A stretch of 64,000 nt of DNA from Chersky-840 sp035604715 (GTDB lineage Bacteria > Actinomycetota > Acidimicrobiia > Acidimicrobiales > UBA8190): the NCBI GenBank assembly GCA_963731665.1, contig CAVSWP010000008.1, positions 558,001-622,000 on the forward strand, in the 5' to 3' direction. Positions 17,433 through 26,441 of this stretch are shown here, piece by piece. How positions within the stretch are numbered: position 1 is the first letter of the stretch; each line of letters opens with the position of its first letter. Made by a program: the position numbers and the translations under genes. The notes below the pieces were generated by a model. That model saw only the letters and a program-made list of their open reading frames with translations. It was not told the origin of the DNA and ran no database searches.

Positions 17433-19118
17433 GTGAGCGACGAGCAGTTCAACCTGGGCCGGGTCTTCGAGACGGTGGCCGGCATCGTCCCCGAGCGAGA
17501 GGCCCTCGTGTGGGGGGAGCGCCGCCTGACCTTTGGCGACCTGCGGGACCGCTCACGGCGCCTGGCGAGCTTCCTGCACGCCCGGGGGCTGGGCGCCCAT
17601 GGCGAGCGGGCCGGGCTCAAGGGCCACGAGTCGGCCCAGGACCACCTCGGGCTCTACCTCCACAACGGCAACGAGTACATCGAGGGGATGATCGGGTCGT
17701 ACCTGGCCCGGGTGGCGCCGTTCAACGTTAACTACCGCTACGTCGAGGAGGAGCTGCAGTACCTGCTCACCGACTCCGGGGCCCGGGCCCTCGTCTACCA
17801 CGCCACCTTCGCCCCCGTGCTCGCCCGCGTGCTCCCGTCGCTTCCCCGGCTCGAGGTGCTGCTCCAGGTGGCCGACGAGTCGGGCAACGACCTGTTGCCC
17901 GGGGCCCTGGACTACGAGGCCACCCTGGCGTCGTCGGAGCCCGAGCTGCCCCCCGTGGAGCTCTCGCCCGACGACCTCTACATCCTGTACACCGGGGGCA
18001 CCACGGGGATGCCCAAGGGCGTGCTGTGGCGCCAGCACGACATCTTCCGGGCGGCCATGGGCGGCCGCACCTACGGGACGTGGGAGCTGGTCGAGAGCTA
18101 CGGGCACCTGGCGGGCCGGATCCTGCCCACCGGCGACGTCCGCGTCATGTCCATCCCGCCGCTCATGCACGGAGCCGCCCAGTGGGCGTGCTTCTACTAC
18201 ATGACCATGGGCGCCACCGTGGTGTTCCCCGCCAACACCCGCTCGGTGGACCCGGTGGACGTGTGGGACACCGTGGCGCGCGAACGGGTGATCGGGATCT
18301 CGGTGGTCGGCGACGCCATGGCCCGCCCCATCGTGGAGGAGCTCGAGCACGGCCACCACGACGCCAGCTCGCTCATGGCCTTCGGCAGCGGCGGGGCCAC
18401 CTTGAGCGTGGGTCTCAAGGAGCGCCTGCTGCGCCTGCTCCCCAACGTCATGATCACCGACGTGGCCGGCGCCTCGGAAACCGGGGTCCAGATGGGCACG
18501 GCGTCGACGGCGGGATCGGCCTCCACGGGCACCTTCGTCCCCGGGCCCGGGACCGTGGTGGTGAGCGCCGACCTGGCGCGTGTGCTCGGGCCCGGCGACG
18601 ACGAGGTGGGCTGGCTGGCCCAGCGCGGTTCGGTGCCCCTCGGGTACCTGGGCGACGCAGCCAAGACCGAGCGCACCTTCCCCGTGATCGACGGCGAGCG
18701 CGTCTCGGTGCCCGGTGACCGGGCTCGCGTCCTGGCCGACGGCCAGATCGAGCTGCTCGGCCGCGATTCGGTGACCATCAACTCCGGGGGCGAGAAGATC
18801 TTCGCCGAGGAGGTGGAGCAGGCCATCATCGCCCACCCCGCCGTGGCCGACGTCGTGGTGGCGGGACGGCCCAGCGAGCGCTGGGGACAGGAGGTGGTGG
18901 CCCTGGTGCAGGTGTCCGACGGGCACCAGGTGAGCACCGAGGAGATCCTCGAGGAAGCCAGCAAGCACGTGGCGCGCTTCAAGCTGCCCAAAGCCGTCGC
19001 CTTTCTCCCCCACATCGTGCGCTCCCCCGCCGGCAAGGCCGACTACCGCTGGGCGCAGCGAACGCGCCCTCGAGGCCTGAGCTCGAGAACAGGGAGCCCG
19101 TCGTGGAGGACCGGATGA
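17433..19118 (+). CDS. FadD-like acyl-CoA synthetase (steroid-side-chain type), C-terminal frame probably shifted
   Basis: 561 residues as read. AMP-binding motifs are ILYTGGTTGMPKGVLWRQHD, the later VAGASETGVQ and the GERVSVPGDRARV hinge; the catalytic Lys is expected in SPAGKADYRWA. The TGMPKGV-WRQxDIFR stretch is like actinobacterial FadD19/FadD17 ligases that activate steroid or branched acids. From about 19056 the frame reads a Ser/Arg-rich tail, but removing one base gives WA-ERALEA and a stop at 19080, the usual end (548 residues). So one extra base is likely here. It is the first gene of a catabolic run. Confidence 0.85.
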   Translation: MSDEQFNLGRVFETVAGIVPEREALVWGERRLTFGDLRDRSRRLASFLHARGLGAHGERAGLKGHESAQDHLGLYLHNGNEYIEGMIGSYLARVAPFNVNYRYVEEELQYLLTDSGARALVYHATFAPVLARVLPSLPRLEVLLQVADESGNDLLPGALDYEATLASSEPELPPVELSPDDLYILYTGGTTGMPKGVLWRQHDIFRAAMGGRTYGTWELVESYGHLAGRILPTGDVRVMSIPPLMHGAAQWACFYYMTMGATVVFPANTRSVDPVDVWDTVARERVIGISVVGDAMARPIVEELEHGHHDASSLMAFGSGGATLSVGLKERLLRLLPNVMITDVAGASETGVQMGTASTAGSASTGTFVPGPGTVVVSADLARVLGPGDDEVGWLAQRGSVPLGYLGDAAKTERTFPVIDGERVSVPGDRARVLADGQIELLGRDSVTINSGGEKIFAEEVEQAIIAHPAVADVVVAGRPSERWGQEVVALVQVSDGHQVSTEEILEEASKHVARFKLPKAVAFLPHIVRSPAGKADYRWAQRTRPRGLSSRTGSPSWRTG

Positions 19119-19800
19119 CCGCCGGGTTGTACCTCGAGCTCGGCGACGTCGACCCCGAGGCCTACGCGGCGCGCCGCGCCCCCGACCTGCTGGCCCGAGC
19201 CGGCGTCGAACGGGTGAGCTGGTGGGCCAACAACGTCCCGGGCCGCGACGAGCTACCCATGGCCGTGGTGGACGGCGCTTTGCTGGGGGTGGCCGAGGTG
19301 ACCGGGGACTTCGTCGCCCCCGAGGCGCTGGCGGGCACCACGGCCCAACACTTCCGGCGCTTCCCCCGCCCCAGCCAGGGCATCCTCAGCGGAGAGCCCA
19401 CCACCGGCCTGCTGGTGGTGTGGTTGAGCCCGCAGTCCGCCGAGCAGGCGCAAGCGGTGCGCGACTGGGGGGACTTCGTCCATATCCGGCACATCGCCGC
19501 CGCCGGGCTCCCCGGCTTCACGCAGATCACTCCGTACGAGAACGCCGACGCCACCACCACGGGCACGGGGCCCCGCTTCATGCACTTCTACGAGCTCGAC
19601 GCCGAGGACCCCGAAGCCGCCTACTTGGCCATGGCCCGGCACATGGCCAAGTACTTCGGGGGTCGCGCACCCGCGCCTTCGAGGTGTGGGCCGATTGGAA
19701 GGCGGCCGGCGCCCAGGTGATGTACTGCAACACCTTCCGGCTCCTCGGGAGCGCTCGGGACGTCGCCGACGTGCCGGCCCCGGGTAGGGAGGCGCCATGA
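19115..19800 (+). pseudogene. EthD/dimeric alpha-beta-barrel-like protein with one frameshift
   Basis: The ATG at 19115 has GGAGG upstream; a GTG at 19103 is an alternative. The first frame runs through MTAGLYLELGDVDPEAYAAR, FVHIRHIAAAGLPGFTQITP and ARHMAKYFGG, then breaks near 19665. The next frame continues RAFEVWADWKAAGAQVMYC to a stop at 19800. Adding one base makes a 228-residue protein. Function is not clear; the arrangement recalls EthD-like small proteins beside oxidation genes. The stop overlaps the enoyl-CoA hydratase start (ATGA), so it is in the same operon. Confidence 0.6.
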
Positions 19801-20600
19801 GCTACGTCCTGGTCGACAAGCCGCGCCCCCACGTCACGCTGATCACACTCAACCGGCCCGAGCGCATGAACGCCATGGCGTTCGACGTGATGATCCCCTT
19901 TCGTGAGGCGTTGGAGGCGGCCAGTGCCGACAACGACACGCGTGTGGTGGTCCTCACCGGGGCCGGGGGCGCCTTCTGCTCGGGCGCCGATCTCGAGGAC
20001 GCCGGCATCATCCCCAACATCGCCGGCCTCACCCGCACCACCATCGCCCAGCGCTCCATGGAATTGCTCGACGACGTCATCCGGGCCGTCCGCAAGATGC
20101 ACCAGCCCGTGATCGGCGCCGTGAACGGCCCCGCCATCGGGGGCGGGTTCTGCCTGAGCGTCGCCACCGACATCCGCATCGCCGCCGAGGAGGCGTATTT
20201 CCGCGCCGCCGGCGTCAACAACGGGCTCACGTCGAGCGAGCTGGGCTTGAGCTATCTGCTGCCCCGGGCCGTGGGCTCGTCACGCGCCTTCGACATCATG
20301 CTCAGCGGCCGCGACGTCGACGCCGCCGAAGCTGACCGCATCGGGCTGGTGTCACGGGTGGTGGCCGGCCCCGAGCTGCTCGATGCCACCTACGAGCTCG
20401 CGGCGCGGATCACCGGCTTCTCGCGCGTGGGCATCGAGCTCACCAAGCGGATGCTGTGGTCGAGCCTCGACGCCGGGAGCTTCCAGTCCCACATGGACCA
20501 CGAGGGCACCACTCAGCTCTACGTGCGGCTCACCACCGAGAACTTCGAGGAGGCCGTGCGGGCCCGGCGCGAGCGGAGGCCCCCGGACTTCCGCGACTGA
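19797..20600 (+). CDS. Enoyl-CoA hydratase/isomerase family protein
   Basis: 267 residues, ATG behind GGGAGG and overlapping the previous stop. Crotonase motifs: RMNAMAFDVM, oxyanion-hole regions GAGGAFCSGADLE and NGPAIGGGFCLSVATD, and the catalytic Glu region NNGLTSSELGLSYLLPRAVG. It probably hydrates an enoyl-CoA in beta-oxidation. The C-terminus HMDHEGTTQLYVRLTTENFE is typical of EchA-type proteins. Convergent with the epoxide-hydrolase-like gene (three bases between stops). Confidence 0.9.
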   Translation: MSYVLVDKPRPHVTLITLNRPERMNAMAFDVMIPFREALEAASADNDTRVVVLTGAGGAFCSGADLEDAGIIPNIAGLTRTTIAQRSMELLDDVIRAVRKMHQPVIGAVNGPAIGGGFCLSVATDIRIAAEEAYFRAAGVNNGLTSSELGLSYLLPRAVGSSRAFDIMLSGRDVDAAEADRIGLVSRVVAGPELLDATYELAARITGFSRVGIELTKRMLWSSLDAGSFQSHMDHEGTTQLYVRLTTENFEEAVRARRERRPPDFRD

Positions 20601-20603
20601 GGC

Positions 20604-21416
20604 CTAGCCCGGCAGGAAGTCGAGGAGCAGTTCGTTCACGGCCTCGGGTGCCTCGAGCTGCATCCAGTGCCCGGGGCCATCGATGCGCTCGTAGCGCCAC
20701 TTTCCGCTCACGTGGTCGCCCGAACCCGTCATCTGCAGCTCGGTGAGAGCGAAGTCCCCGCTGCTCCACACGCCCATGGTGTCCGCCTGCACGGCGGGGA
20801 GCTCGAGGGGCGGGTCCACCAGAACCTGGGGCGGCACGTTGGCCCGGTAGTAGTTGAGCGCCGGGGTGAGCGAGCCCGTGGCCTCCAGGTCGGCGATGAC
20901 GGCGTCGATGTCGGGGTGCGCGCCCCAATCCCGCAGATTGGCCCAGTCGTTGTTCGACAGCCACTGCTCGGCCACCCCCTCGAACTGGAACAAGAGCATG
21001 TACCACGACTTCTCGCGCTGGACGTAGCCGGCCGAGACGAACGAGCCGGGGTGGCCCACCGACAGAGCCACCAGGTGGTCGACTCGATCGGGCAGCAAGG
21101 ACCCGATGGCCCACGCCAGCGCCGCTCCCCAGTCGTGGCCCACCACGTGGGCGCGCTCGATGCCCTGGGCGTCGAGGATGGCCACGACGTCTCCCGCCAG
21201 GTACGGGATGGAGTACGCCTCCACCTCGGTGGGCTGGTCGGACGCTCCGTAGCCGCGCAGGTCGGGGACGATGGTCTGGAACCCCGCCTCGACGAGGGCG
21301 GCGACCTGGTGGCGCCACAGGCGGCCGCGGTCGGGAAAGCCGTGCAGCAACACGACGGGCTGCCCTTCCCCGGTGACTTCGTAGGAGATTCCTACCCCGT
21401 TGACGTCGACGCGCAT
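20604..21416 (-). CDS. Epoxide-hydrolase-like alpha/beta hydrolase
   Basis: 270 residues, ATG with AAAGAGAGG upstream. Motifs: oxyanion HGFPD, PDLRGYGASDQP, nucleophile elbow GHDWGAALAWAIG with Asp rather than Ser (as in epoxide hydrolases and dehalogenases), and the catalytic His in RIDGPGHWMQLEAPEAVNE. Probably opens an epoxide or removes a halide from a hydrophobic substrate. Followed upstream on the same strand by the FAD monooxygenase, 12 bases away, so a two-gene operon is likely in which an oxygenase product could be its substrate. Confidence 0.87.
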   Translation of the reverse strand: MRVDVNGVGISYEVTGEGQPVVLLHGFPDRGRLWRHQVAALVEAGFQTIVPDLRGYGASDQPTEVEAYSIPYLAGDVVAILDAQGIERAHVVGHDWGAALAWAIGSLLPDRVDHLVALSVGHPGSFVSAGYVQREKSWYMLLFQFEGVAEQWLSNNDWANLRDWGAHPDIDAVIADLEATGSLTPALNYYRANVPPQVLVDPPLELPAVQADTMGVWSSGDFALTELQMTGSGDHVSGKWRYERIDGPGHWMQLEAPEAVNELLLDFLPG

Positions 21417-21428
21417 GATGCCTCTCTT

Positions 21429-22844
21429 TCAGCCGGCTGCGATGGACACGAGCTCGCGGCGCGACGGCCCGAAAGCCGGCGTATCACGCCACCCGCCCCC
21501 GGCGGCGATCACCTTGGCGCGCAACCCGGGTTCGGCGAACACCTCGTCGGGTGTGCGCAGGACGCCCACCGTCGAGAGCAGGGCGCGGAAGCAGTCGGGG
21601 TCCTGACCGGCCGCCGACCCCAGGCTTTGGAACATGTCCCAATGGTCGTCCTCGGAGCGGTAGGGCTCGCCCCGGATCTCGGCGTCGATCTCCGCCAGCC
21701 GGTGACGGTCGAAGTTGAGCGTGGCCCGGTACCACGGTTCGACGATGGTGTTCGTAGCGTGGGAGAAAGCGGCACCGAACGCCGCGGGGTCGTCGAGTCC
21801 GCCGTGGCGCAGCGTGTCACGCAGGGCGATGCAGTGCATCATCCCGATCGACGCCCCGCGCCCGAGCGACGGATTGGTGCACGCCCACGAGTCCGCCACC
21901 GCCACCACTCCGGTGGCCACGGGGACGCCGTCCACCGTGAAGTCGCGGTGGCGGTCCTCGATCTTGGCCATGACCACGATGCGGTCCTCGATGGGCTCTC
22001 CGTCGAGCCAGTGTGCGGCCAGGGGCAGGCTGCGGACCAGGGCCGTCCACCGGTCGACGTGGCGCAGCTCGCGCATGGCCTTGTCGCCGGCACTGGTGAT
22101 GACGCCCACGCCCCACGTGCCGTTGTCGGCCGGAAGCGTGAGGACCGACACGCTGCCATAGGTCTGCAGGCCCGGTCCCAGCATCGGCGGCGTGGTGCCG
22201 TCGGCGGAGCGGAAGTGCCGTCCGTAGTAGACGAACCCCGAGTCCTCGAGCTCTTCGACCGGGCGCCGTGCCCCTGCCGACTCGAGCCAGTCCGGCAGCG
22301 GGGAGCGCCGGCCGGTGGCGTCGACCACCAGATCGGCGGGGATGTCCTCCCCCGCTGCGGTGCGCACCCCCGTGACGTGCGGCACTCGCCTCACCGCTTG
22401 GGCGCCGGCTACCAGTCCACCCACGGCGACGCCGCGGCGCACCGTCACTCCCGGTGTGGCCACGGCGGCGGCCGCCATGACGGCCTCGAAGACGGGTCGG
22501 CGGGCCGTCAACGAGGCGAAGGCGTCGTCGCCGGGGCGGATGCCTCCGGTCATCTCCGCCGGTGCCAACTCGAGGGGGTTCATGCGCAGCGCGCCCGCGG
22601 CCTCGAGCGCCTTGGCCACGTGGGGCAGCTCCTGTTCGAGTGAGATCCGGAATCGAGGCATCAGAAAATGCAGCAGCCGGAACTGGTTGACGCCGCGGCG
22701 CTCCCAGGCCTCCCACGCCTCGGATGGCCCCGGGGGCTCGGCCGCGTCGCGTTCGAACACCACGACGTCGTGTCCGTCCTCGGCCAGGAGCATCGCCGCC
22801 GCCAGTCCTGCCACTCCCCCGCCGGTGACCACGATCCCAGCCAT
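21429..22844 (-). CDS. FAD-dependent monooxygenase/oxidoreductase
   Basis: 471 residues from the ATG at 22844 (GAGGTGG upstream; an in-frame GTG at 22850 also exists). N-terminal Rossmann dinucleotide site GGGVAGLAAAMLLAEDGHDV ends at the acidic ERD that binds ribose. DLVVDATGRRSPLPDWL is the DG motif and ADSWACTNPSLGRGASIGM the FAD-binding GD motif. It resembles class A flavoprotein monooxygenases and the geranylgeranyl-reductase-like family. The C-terminal part is helical. Probably acts with the epoxide-hydrolase-like enzyme downstream. Confidence 0.82.
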   Translation of the reverse strand: MAGIVVTGGGVAGLAAAMLLAEDGHDVVVFERDAAEPPGPSEAWEAWERRGVNQFRLLHFLMPRFRISLEQELPHVAKALEAAGALRMNPLELAPAEMTGGIRPGDDAFASLTARRPVFEAVMAAAAVATPGVTVRRGVAVGGLVAGAQAVRRVPHVTGVRTAAGEDIPADLVVDATGRRSPLPDWLESAGARRPVEELEDSGFVYYGRHFRSADGTTPPMLGPGLQTYGSVSVLTLPADNGTWGVGVITSAGDKAMRELRHVDRWTALVRSLPLAAHWLDGEPIEDRIVVMAKIEDRHRDFTVDGVPVATGVVAVADSWACTNPSLGRGASIGMMHCIALRDTLRHGGLDDPAAFGAAFSHATNTIVEPWYRATLNFDRHRLAEIDAEIRGEPYRSEDDHWDMFQSLGSAAGQDPDCFRALLSTVGVLRTPDEVFAEPGLRAKVIAAGGGWRDTPAFGPSRRELVSIAAG

Positions 22845-22976
22845 CTCCACCTCGGTTCGACACCAGCGCGGATCACCGACCAGTCCGCTTCCCGGAAGCT
22901 ACCAGCGAGGCCGGGCCGTCCGCCTGCCGTGGAGGGCTCGTGGGCGACCGACGTGGGCTTCTGGGATGATCGACCC

Positions 22977-24527
22977 GTGCACGTGCCGCTCACCGTCGGG
23001 GACTTCCTGGAGCGGGCTGCCCTGGTGCACGGCGACGACCGGGTGGCGGTGGTGGACGAGCCGGGCGTGGCAGGCTCGCTCGGCGCCATCACCTACGCCG
23101 AGATGCACGACCGGGCTCGGGGCATGGCCATCGCCCTCGACGCCATGGGCGTGGGCCACGGCGAGCGCGTCGCCATCGTGAGCCCGAACTCGGCCCGGTT
23201 CCTCATCTCGTTCTTCGGGGTCAGCGGTTTCGGGCGGGTGCTGGTGCCCGTCAACTTCCGCCTCAACGCCGACGAGGTCGCCTACATCGTCGAGCACTCC
23301 GGCGCATCGGTGCTGCTCGTCGATCCCGAGCTCCACCAGTCCCTGGCCGGGGTGTCGGCCAAGGTACGACTGCTTCTCGACGGTGACGAGGACGCCGCGC
23401 TCTTCGCCCCCGCCGCGCCCGGCGCTCAGCCGGCGCGCTGGGAGGGTGACGAGTCGGCGACGTGCTCGATCAACTACACCTCGGGGACCACGGCGCGCCC
23501 CAAGGGGGTGCAGCTGACGCACCGAAACTGTTGGCTCAACGCGTCGATCTTCGGATGGCACACCACCGTCAGCGAGCGGGACACCTTCCTCCACACCCTG
23601 CCCATGTTCCACTGCAACGGCTGGGGCATGCCCTATGCCCTGACCGCCATGGGCGCCAAGCACGTGGTGGTGCGCAAGATCGACGGCGAGGAGATCCTGG
23701 CCCGCATCGAGGCCGAGGGCGTGACCATGCTGTGCGGGGCGCCGGCGGTGGTGGCGGCCATTCTCGATGCCGCCGCCGCCCGGCGCCGCCGGGGCGAGGA
23801 GGTACCCGGCCGCGACAGCGTGCGGATGGTGGTGGCCGGTGCCCCACCGCCGTCGAAGACCATCGAGGCGGTCGAGAGCGAGCTGGGGTGGGAGTTCATC
23901 CAGATCTACGGGCTCACCGAGACGACCCCGTTGCTCACCATCAACCGGGCCCCGGCCGAATGGGACGACCTCGACGGCGCCGTGCGGGCGTCGCTTTTGT
24001 CGCGTGCCGGCGTCCCCGCCGTGGGAGTGCGCATCCGCGTCGACGAGGAGGGCGAGATCCTGGCCCGCACCAACCACGTCTTCGACGGCTACTGGCAGCA
24101 GCCCGAGGCCACCGCCACCGCCCTGGCGGGAGGCTGGTTCCACACCGGTGACGGTGGGTATCTCGACGGTGCCTACACCGTGATCGCCGATCGCAAGAAG
24201 GACGTCATCATCACCGGGGGCGAGAACGTGTCGTCGATCGAGGTGGAGGACTGTCTCTACCAGCACGCCGCGGTGGCCGAGGCGGCGGTGATCGGCGTCC
24301 CCGACGACAAGTGGGGGGAGACGGTCAAGGCGTTGGTGGTCCTGCGCCCCGGCGCGCTGGCCACGGAGGAGGAGCTCATCGAGTTCTGCCGGGCCCGCCT
24401 GGCGCACTTCAAGGCCCCCACCTCCGTGGAGGTGCGCGACGGGCTCACCCGCACGGCCACCGGCAAGCTCCAGAAGTACAAGCTGCGCCAGCCCTACTGG
24501 GAGGGCCGCGACCGCAAGGTGAATTGA
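22977..24527 (+). CDS. Acyl-CoA synthetase (FadD-like, long-chain type)
   Basis: 516 residues from a GTG at 22977; the open frame extends upstream but with no homologous sequence. Core motifs: INYTSGTTARPKGVQLTHRN (P-loop), YGLTETTPL, GWFHTGDGGYLDG (hinge Asp) and the catalytic Lys region RTATGKLQKYKLR. It should activate a fatty or aromatic acid to its CoA ester in the cytoplasm. It diverges from the FAD monooxygenase and is followed after 34 bases by a thioesterase, opposing activities in one operon. Confidence 0.9.
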   Translation: MHVPLTVGDFLERAALVHGDDRVAVVDEPGVAGSLGAITYAEMHDRARGMAIALDAMGVGHGERVAIVSPNSARFLISFFGVSGFGRVLVPVNFRLNADEVAYIVEHSGASVLLVDPELHQSLAGVSAKVRLLLDGDEDAALFAPAAPGAQPARWEGDESATCSINYTSGTTARPKGVQLTHRNCWLNASIFGWHTTVSERDTFLHTLPMFHCNGWGMPYALTAMGAKHVVVRKIDGEEILARIEAEGVTMLCGAPAVVAAILDAAAARRRRGEEVPGRDSVRMVVAGAPPPSKTIEAVESELGWEFIQIYGLTETTPLLTINRAPAEWDDLDGAVRASLLSRAGVPAVGVRIRVDEEGEILARTNHVFDGYWQQPEATATALAGGWFHTGDGGYLDGAYTVIADRKKDVIITGGENVSSIEVEDCLYQHAAVAEAAVIGVPDDKWGETVKALVVLRPGALATEEELIEFCRARLAHFKAPTSVEVRDGLTRTATGKLQKYKLRQPYWEGRDRKVN

Positions 24528-24561
24528 CCGGCGCCACCCGCGTCCCCTTAGGGTTCGGCTC

Positions 24562-25416
24562 ATGGACGCACGACAATTCCTCGGGCTCGAGGCCACCGAC
24601 GACCCCTTGCGTTGGCGCCTCCCGGTCACCCCGGCGGTGTGCACCCCCGGCCGGTTCCTCTACGGGGGCTGCGGTCTCGCCGCCGGCATCGTCGCCCTCG
24701 AGGAGGCCTCGGGGCGCCCGACGGTGTGGGCCACGGCGCAGTACCTCGCCTACGCGCCCACCGGCTCGGTGCTCGACTGGGAGGTCGTCCTGGCCGCCAC
24801 CGGCCACAACACCACCCAGGGCCGCGCCATCGGTCGCCTCGGCGACGAAGAGGTGCTCACCGTCAATGCGGCTCTGGGCCGCCACGACCTCGATCTGTCC
24901 GGGACGTGGGTGAGCCCTCCCGACGTCCCGTCCCCCGAGGACTGCCCCGTGCAGGTGATCCCGCCGATGTTCGCCGACACCGTGCTCGTGCGCGTCGACC
25001 AACGCATCGCCCGGGGCCGGCGCATGACCGAGCTCGACGGGACCCCCGGAGACGCCCACTCGGCGTCCTGGGTGCGGGTGCCGGGCCATCTCGAGCCCTC
25101 GGCGGGCTCGTTGGCGATCATCGGCGACTTCGTCTCGGGCGGGGTGAGCCAACCCCTCGGGGTGCGCACCATGGGCCGGAGCCTCGACAACACCCTGCGG
25201 GTGGCCCAGCTCGTGCCCACCGAGTGGGTGCTGTGCGACATCCACATGCACGCACTGGTCAACGGCTTCGGCCAGGGCCTCGCCCATCTGTGGGCGCAGG
25301 ACGGTACCCTGCTCGGGACGGCCAGCCAGTCCATCAGCGTGCGCCGGTGGCCCGGGGACGGGGCCGTGCTGTCGGGGGCGGCCCTCTCGAGGCCGGCACC
25401 CAAGACGAAGAGGTGA
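24562..25416 (+). CDS. TesB-like acyl-CoA thioesterase
   Basis: 284 residues with a double hot-dog layout: the first half has TPGRFLYGGCGLAAGIVALE and TAQYLAYAPTGSVLDWEVVL; the second has ARGRRMTELDGTPG and DIHMHALVNGFGQGLAHLWA. Similar to acyl-CoA thioesterase II (TesB). It would release free acid from CoA esters. The stop overlaps the next gene's start by one base (TGATG), so it is in an operon with the ligase and the aldo/keto reductase. Confidence 0.85.
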   Translation: MDARQFLGLEATDDPLRWRLPVTPAVCTPGRFLYGGCGLAAGIVALEEASGRPTVWATAQYLAYAPTGSVLDWEVVLAATGHNTTQGRAIGRLGDEEVLTVNAALGRHDLDLSGTWVSPPDVPSPEDCPVQVIPPMFADTVLVRVDQRIARGRRMTELDGTPGDAHSASWVRVPGHLEPSAGSLAIIGDFVSGGVSQPLGVRTMGRSLDNTLRVAQLVPTEWVLCDIHMHALVNGFGQGLAHLWAQDGTLLGTASQSISVRRWPGDGAVLSGAALSRPAPKTKR

Positions 25417-26354
25417 TGACGATGCGCACCCGCAAGATCGGCTCGCTCGAGGTCTCGGTCGTGGGCCTGGGATGCAACAACTTCGGGGGCCGCATCGACT
25501 ACGACGCCTCGGCGGCGGTGGTCCACGCCGCCCTCGACGCCGGCGTCACCTTCTTCGACACCGCCGACATCTACGGGGGGACCAAGAGCGAGGAGTTCCT
25601 CGGTCGTGCCCTGGGGGCCCGGCGCACCGAGGTGGTGGTCGCCACCAAGTTCGGCATGCAGGTCGACGCCGAGCGCAAGGGGGCCAAACCCGACTACGTG
25701 CACCGGGCCCTCGACGACAGCCTCCGTCGCCTGGGCACCGACCACGTCGACCTCTTCCAACTCCATGCTCCGGACCCCGAGACGCCCATCGCCGACACCC
25801 TGGGTGCGTTGGGCGAGTGTGTCGCCGCCGGCAAGGCGCTCGAGGTCGGCTGCTCGAACTTCACCGTGGCGCAACTGCGCGACGCCGAAGCGGCCCGATC
25901 GGACCCCCCGGCGCACTTCGTGAGCGTCCAGAACGAGTTCAGCCTGCTGCGTCGCCGAGCCGAGCGAGACGTGCTGCCCGAGTGCGAGCGGGCCGGCCTC
26001 GCCTTCCTGCCCTACTTCCCGTTGGCGTCGGGCGTGCTCACCGGCAAGTACCGACGCGGCCAACCGCCTCCCCCCGGCACCCGGTTGTCGGGGGTCAAGG
26101 CGGACGAGGGCCCCCTGGCCGACGCCTCGCTGGCCGCGGTCGAGCGGCTCACCGAGTTCGCGGCGCGCCACGGCCGCAGCACGGTCGAGCTCGCCATCGC
26201 CTGGATCGCGGCACACCCACCCGTGGCGTCGGTCATCGCGGGAGCCACGTCACCCGAGCAGGTCCACGCCAATGTGGCGGCGGCGGACTGGGTGCTCGAC
26301 GATGAAGAGATGATCGAGATCGACGAATTGGTACCACCGCCGGCTACCGCCTGA
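25416..26354 (+). CDS. Aldo/keto reductase
   Basis: 312 residues, ATG overlapping the thioesterase stop; an ATG at 25422 is an alternative. Motifs: VVGLGCNNFGGR, the catalytic Asp and Tyr in FFDTADIYGGTKSEEFLG, VVVATKFGMQVD with the catalytic Lys, the His in VDLFQLHAPD, and the NADP-binding tail (SVIAGATSPEQVHANV). A (beta/alpha)8 NADPH-dependent reductase for aldehydes or ketones. It closes the ligase-thioesterase operon. Confidence 0.92.
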   Translation: MTMRTRKIGSLEVSVVGLGCNNFGGRIDYDASAAVVHAALDAGVTFFDTADIYGGTKSEEFLGRALGARRTEVVVATKFGMQVDAERKGAKPDYVHRALDDSLRRLGTDHVDLFQLHAPDPETPIADTLGALGECVAAGKALEVGCSNFTVAQLRDAEAARSDPPAHFVSVQNEFSLLRRRAERDVLPECERAGLAFLPYFPLASGVLTGKYRRGQPPPPGTRLSGVKADEGPLADASLAAVERLTEFAARHGRSTVELAIAWIAAHPPVASVIAGATSPEQVHANVAAADWVLDDEEMIEIDELVPPPATA

Positions 26355-26441
26355 CACACAGGACGGCACCCACCGACCGTCCGCGGCGAAGGAAGGGAAG
26401 TGTGAAAGCCTTGGCCTGGTGACTCGCCCGCGTCGCTGCGT

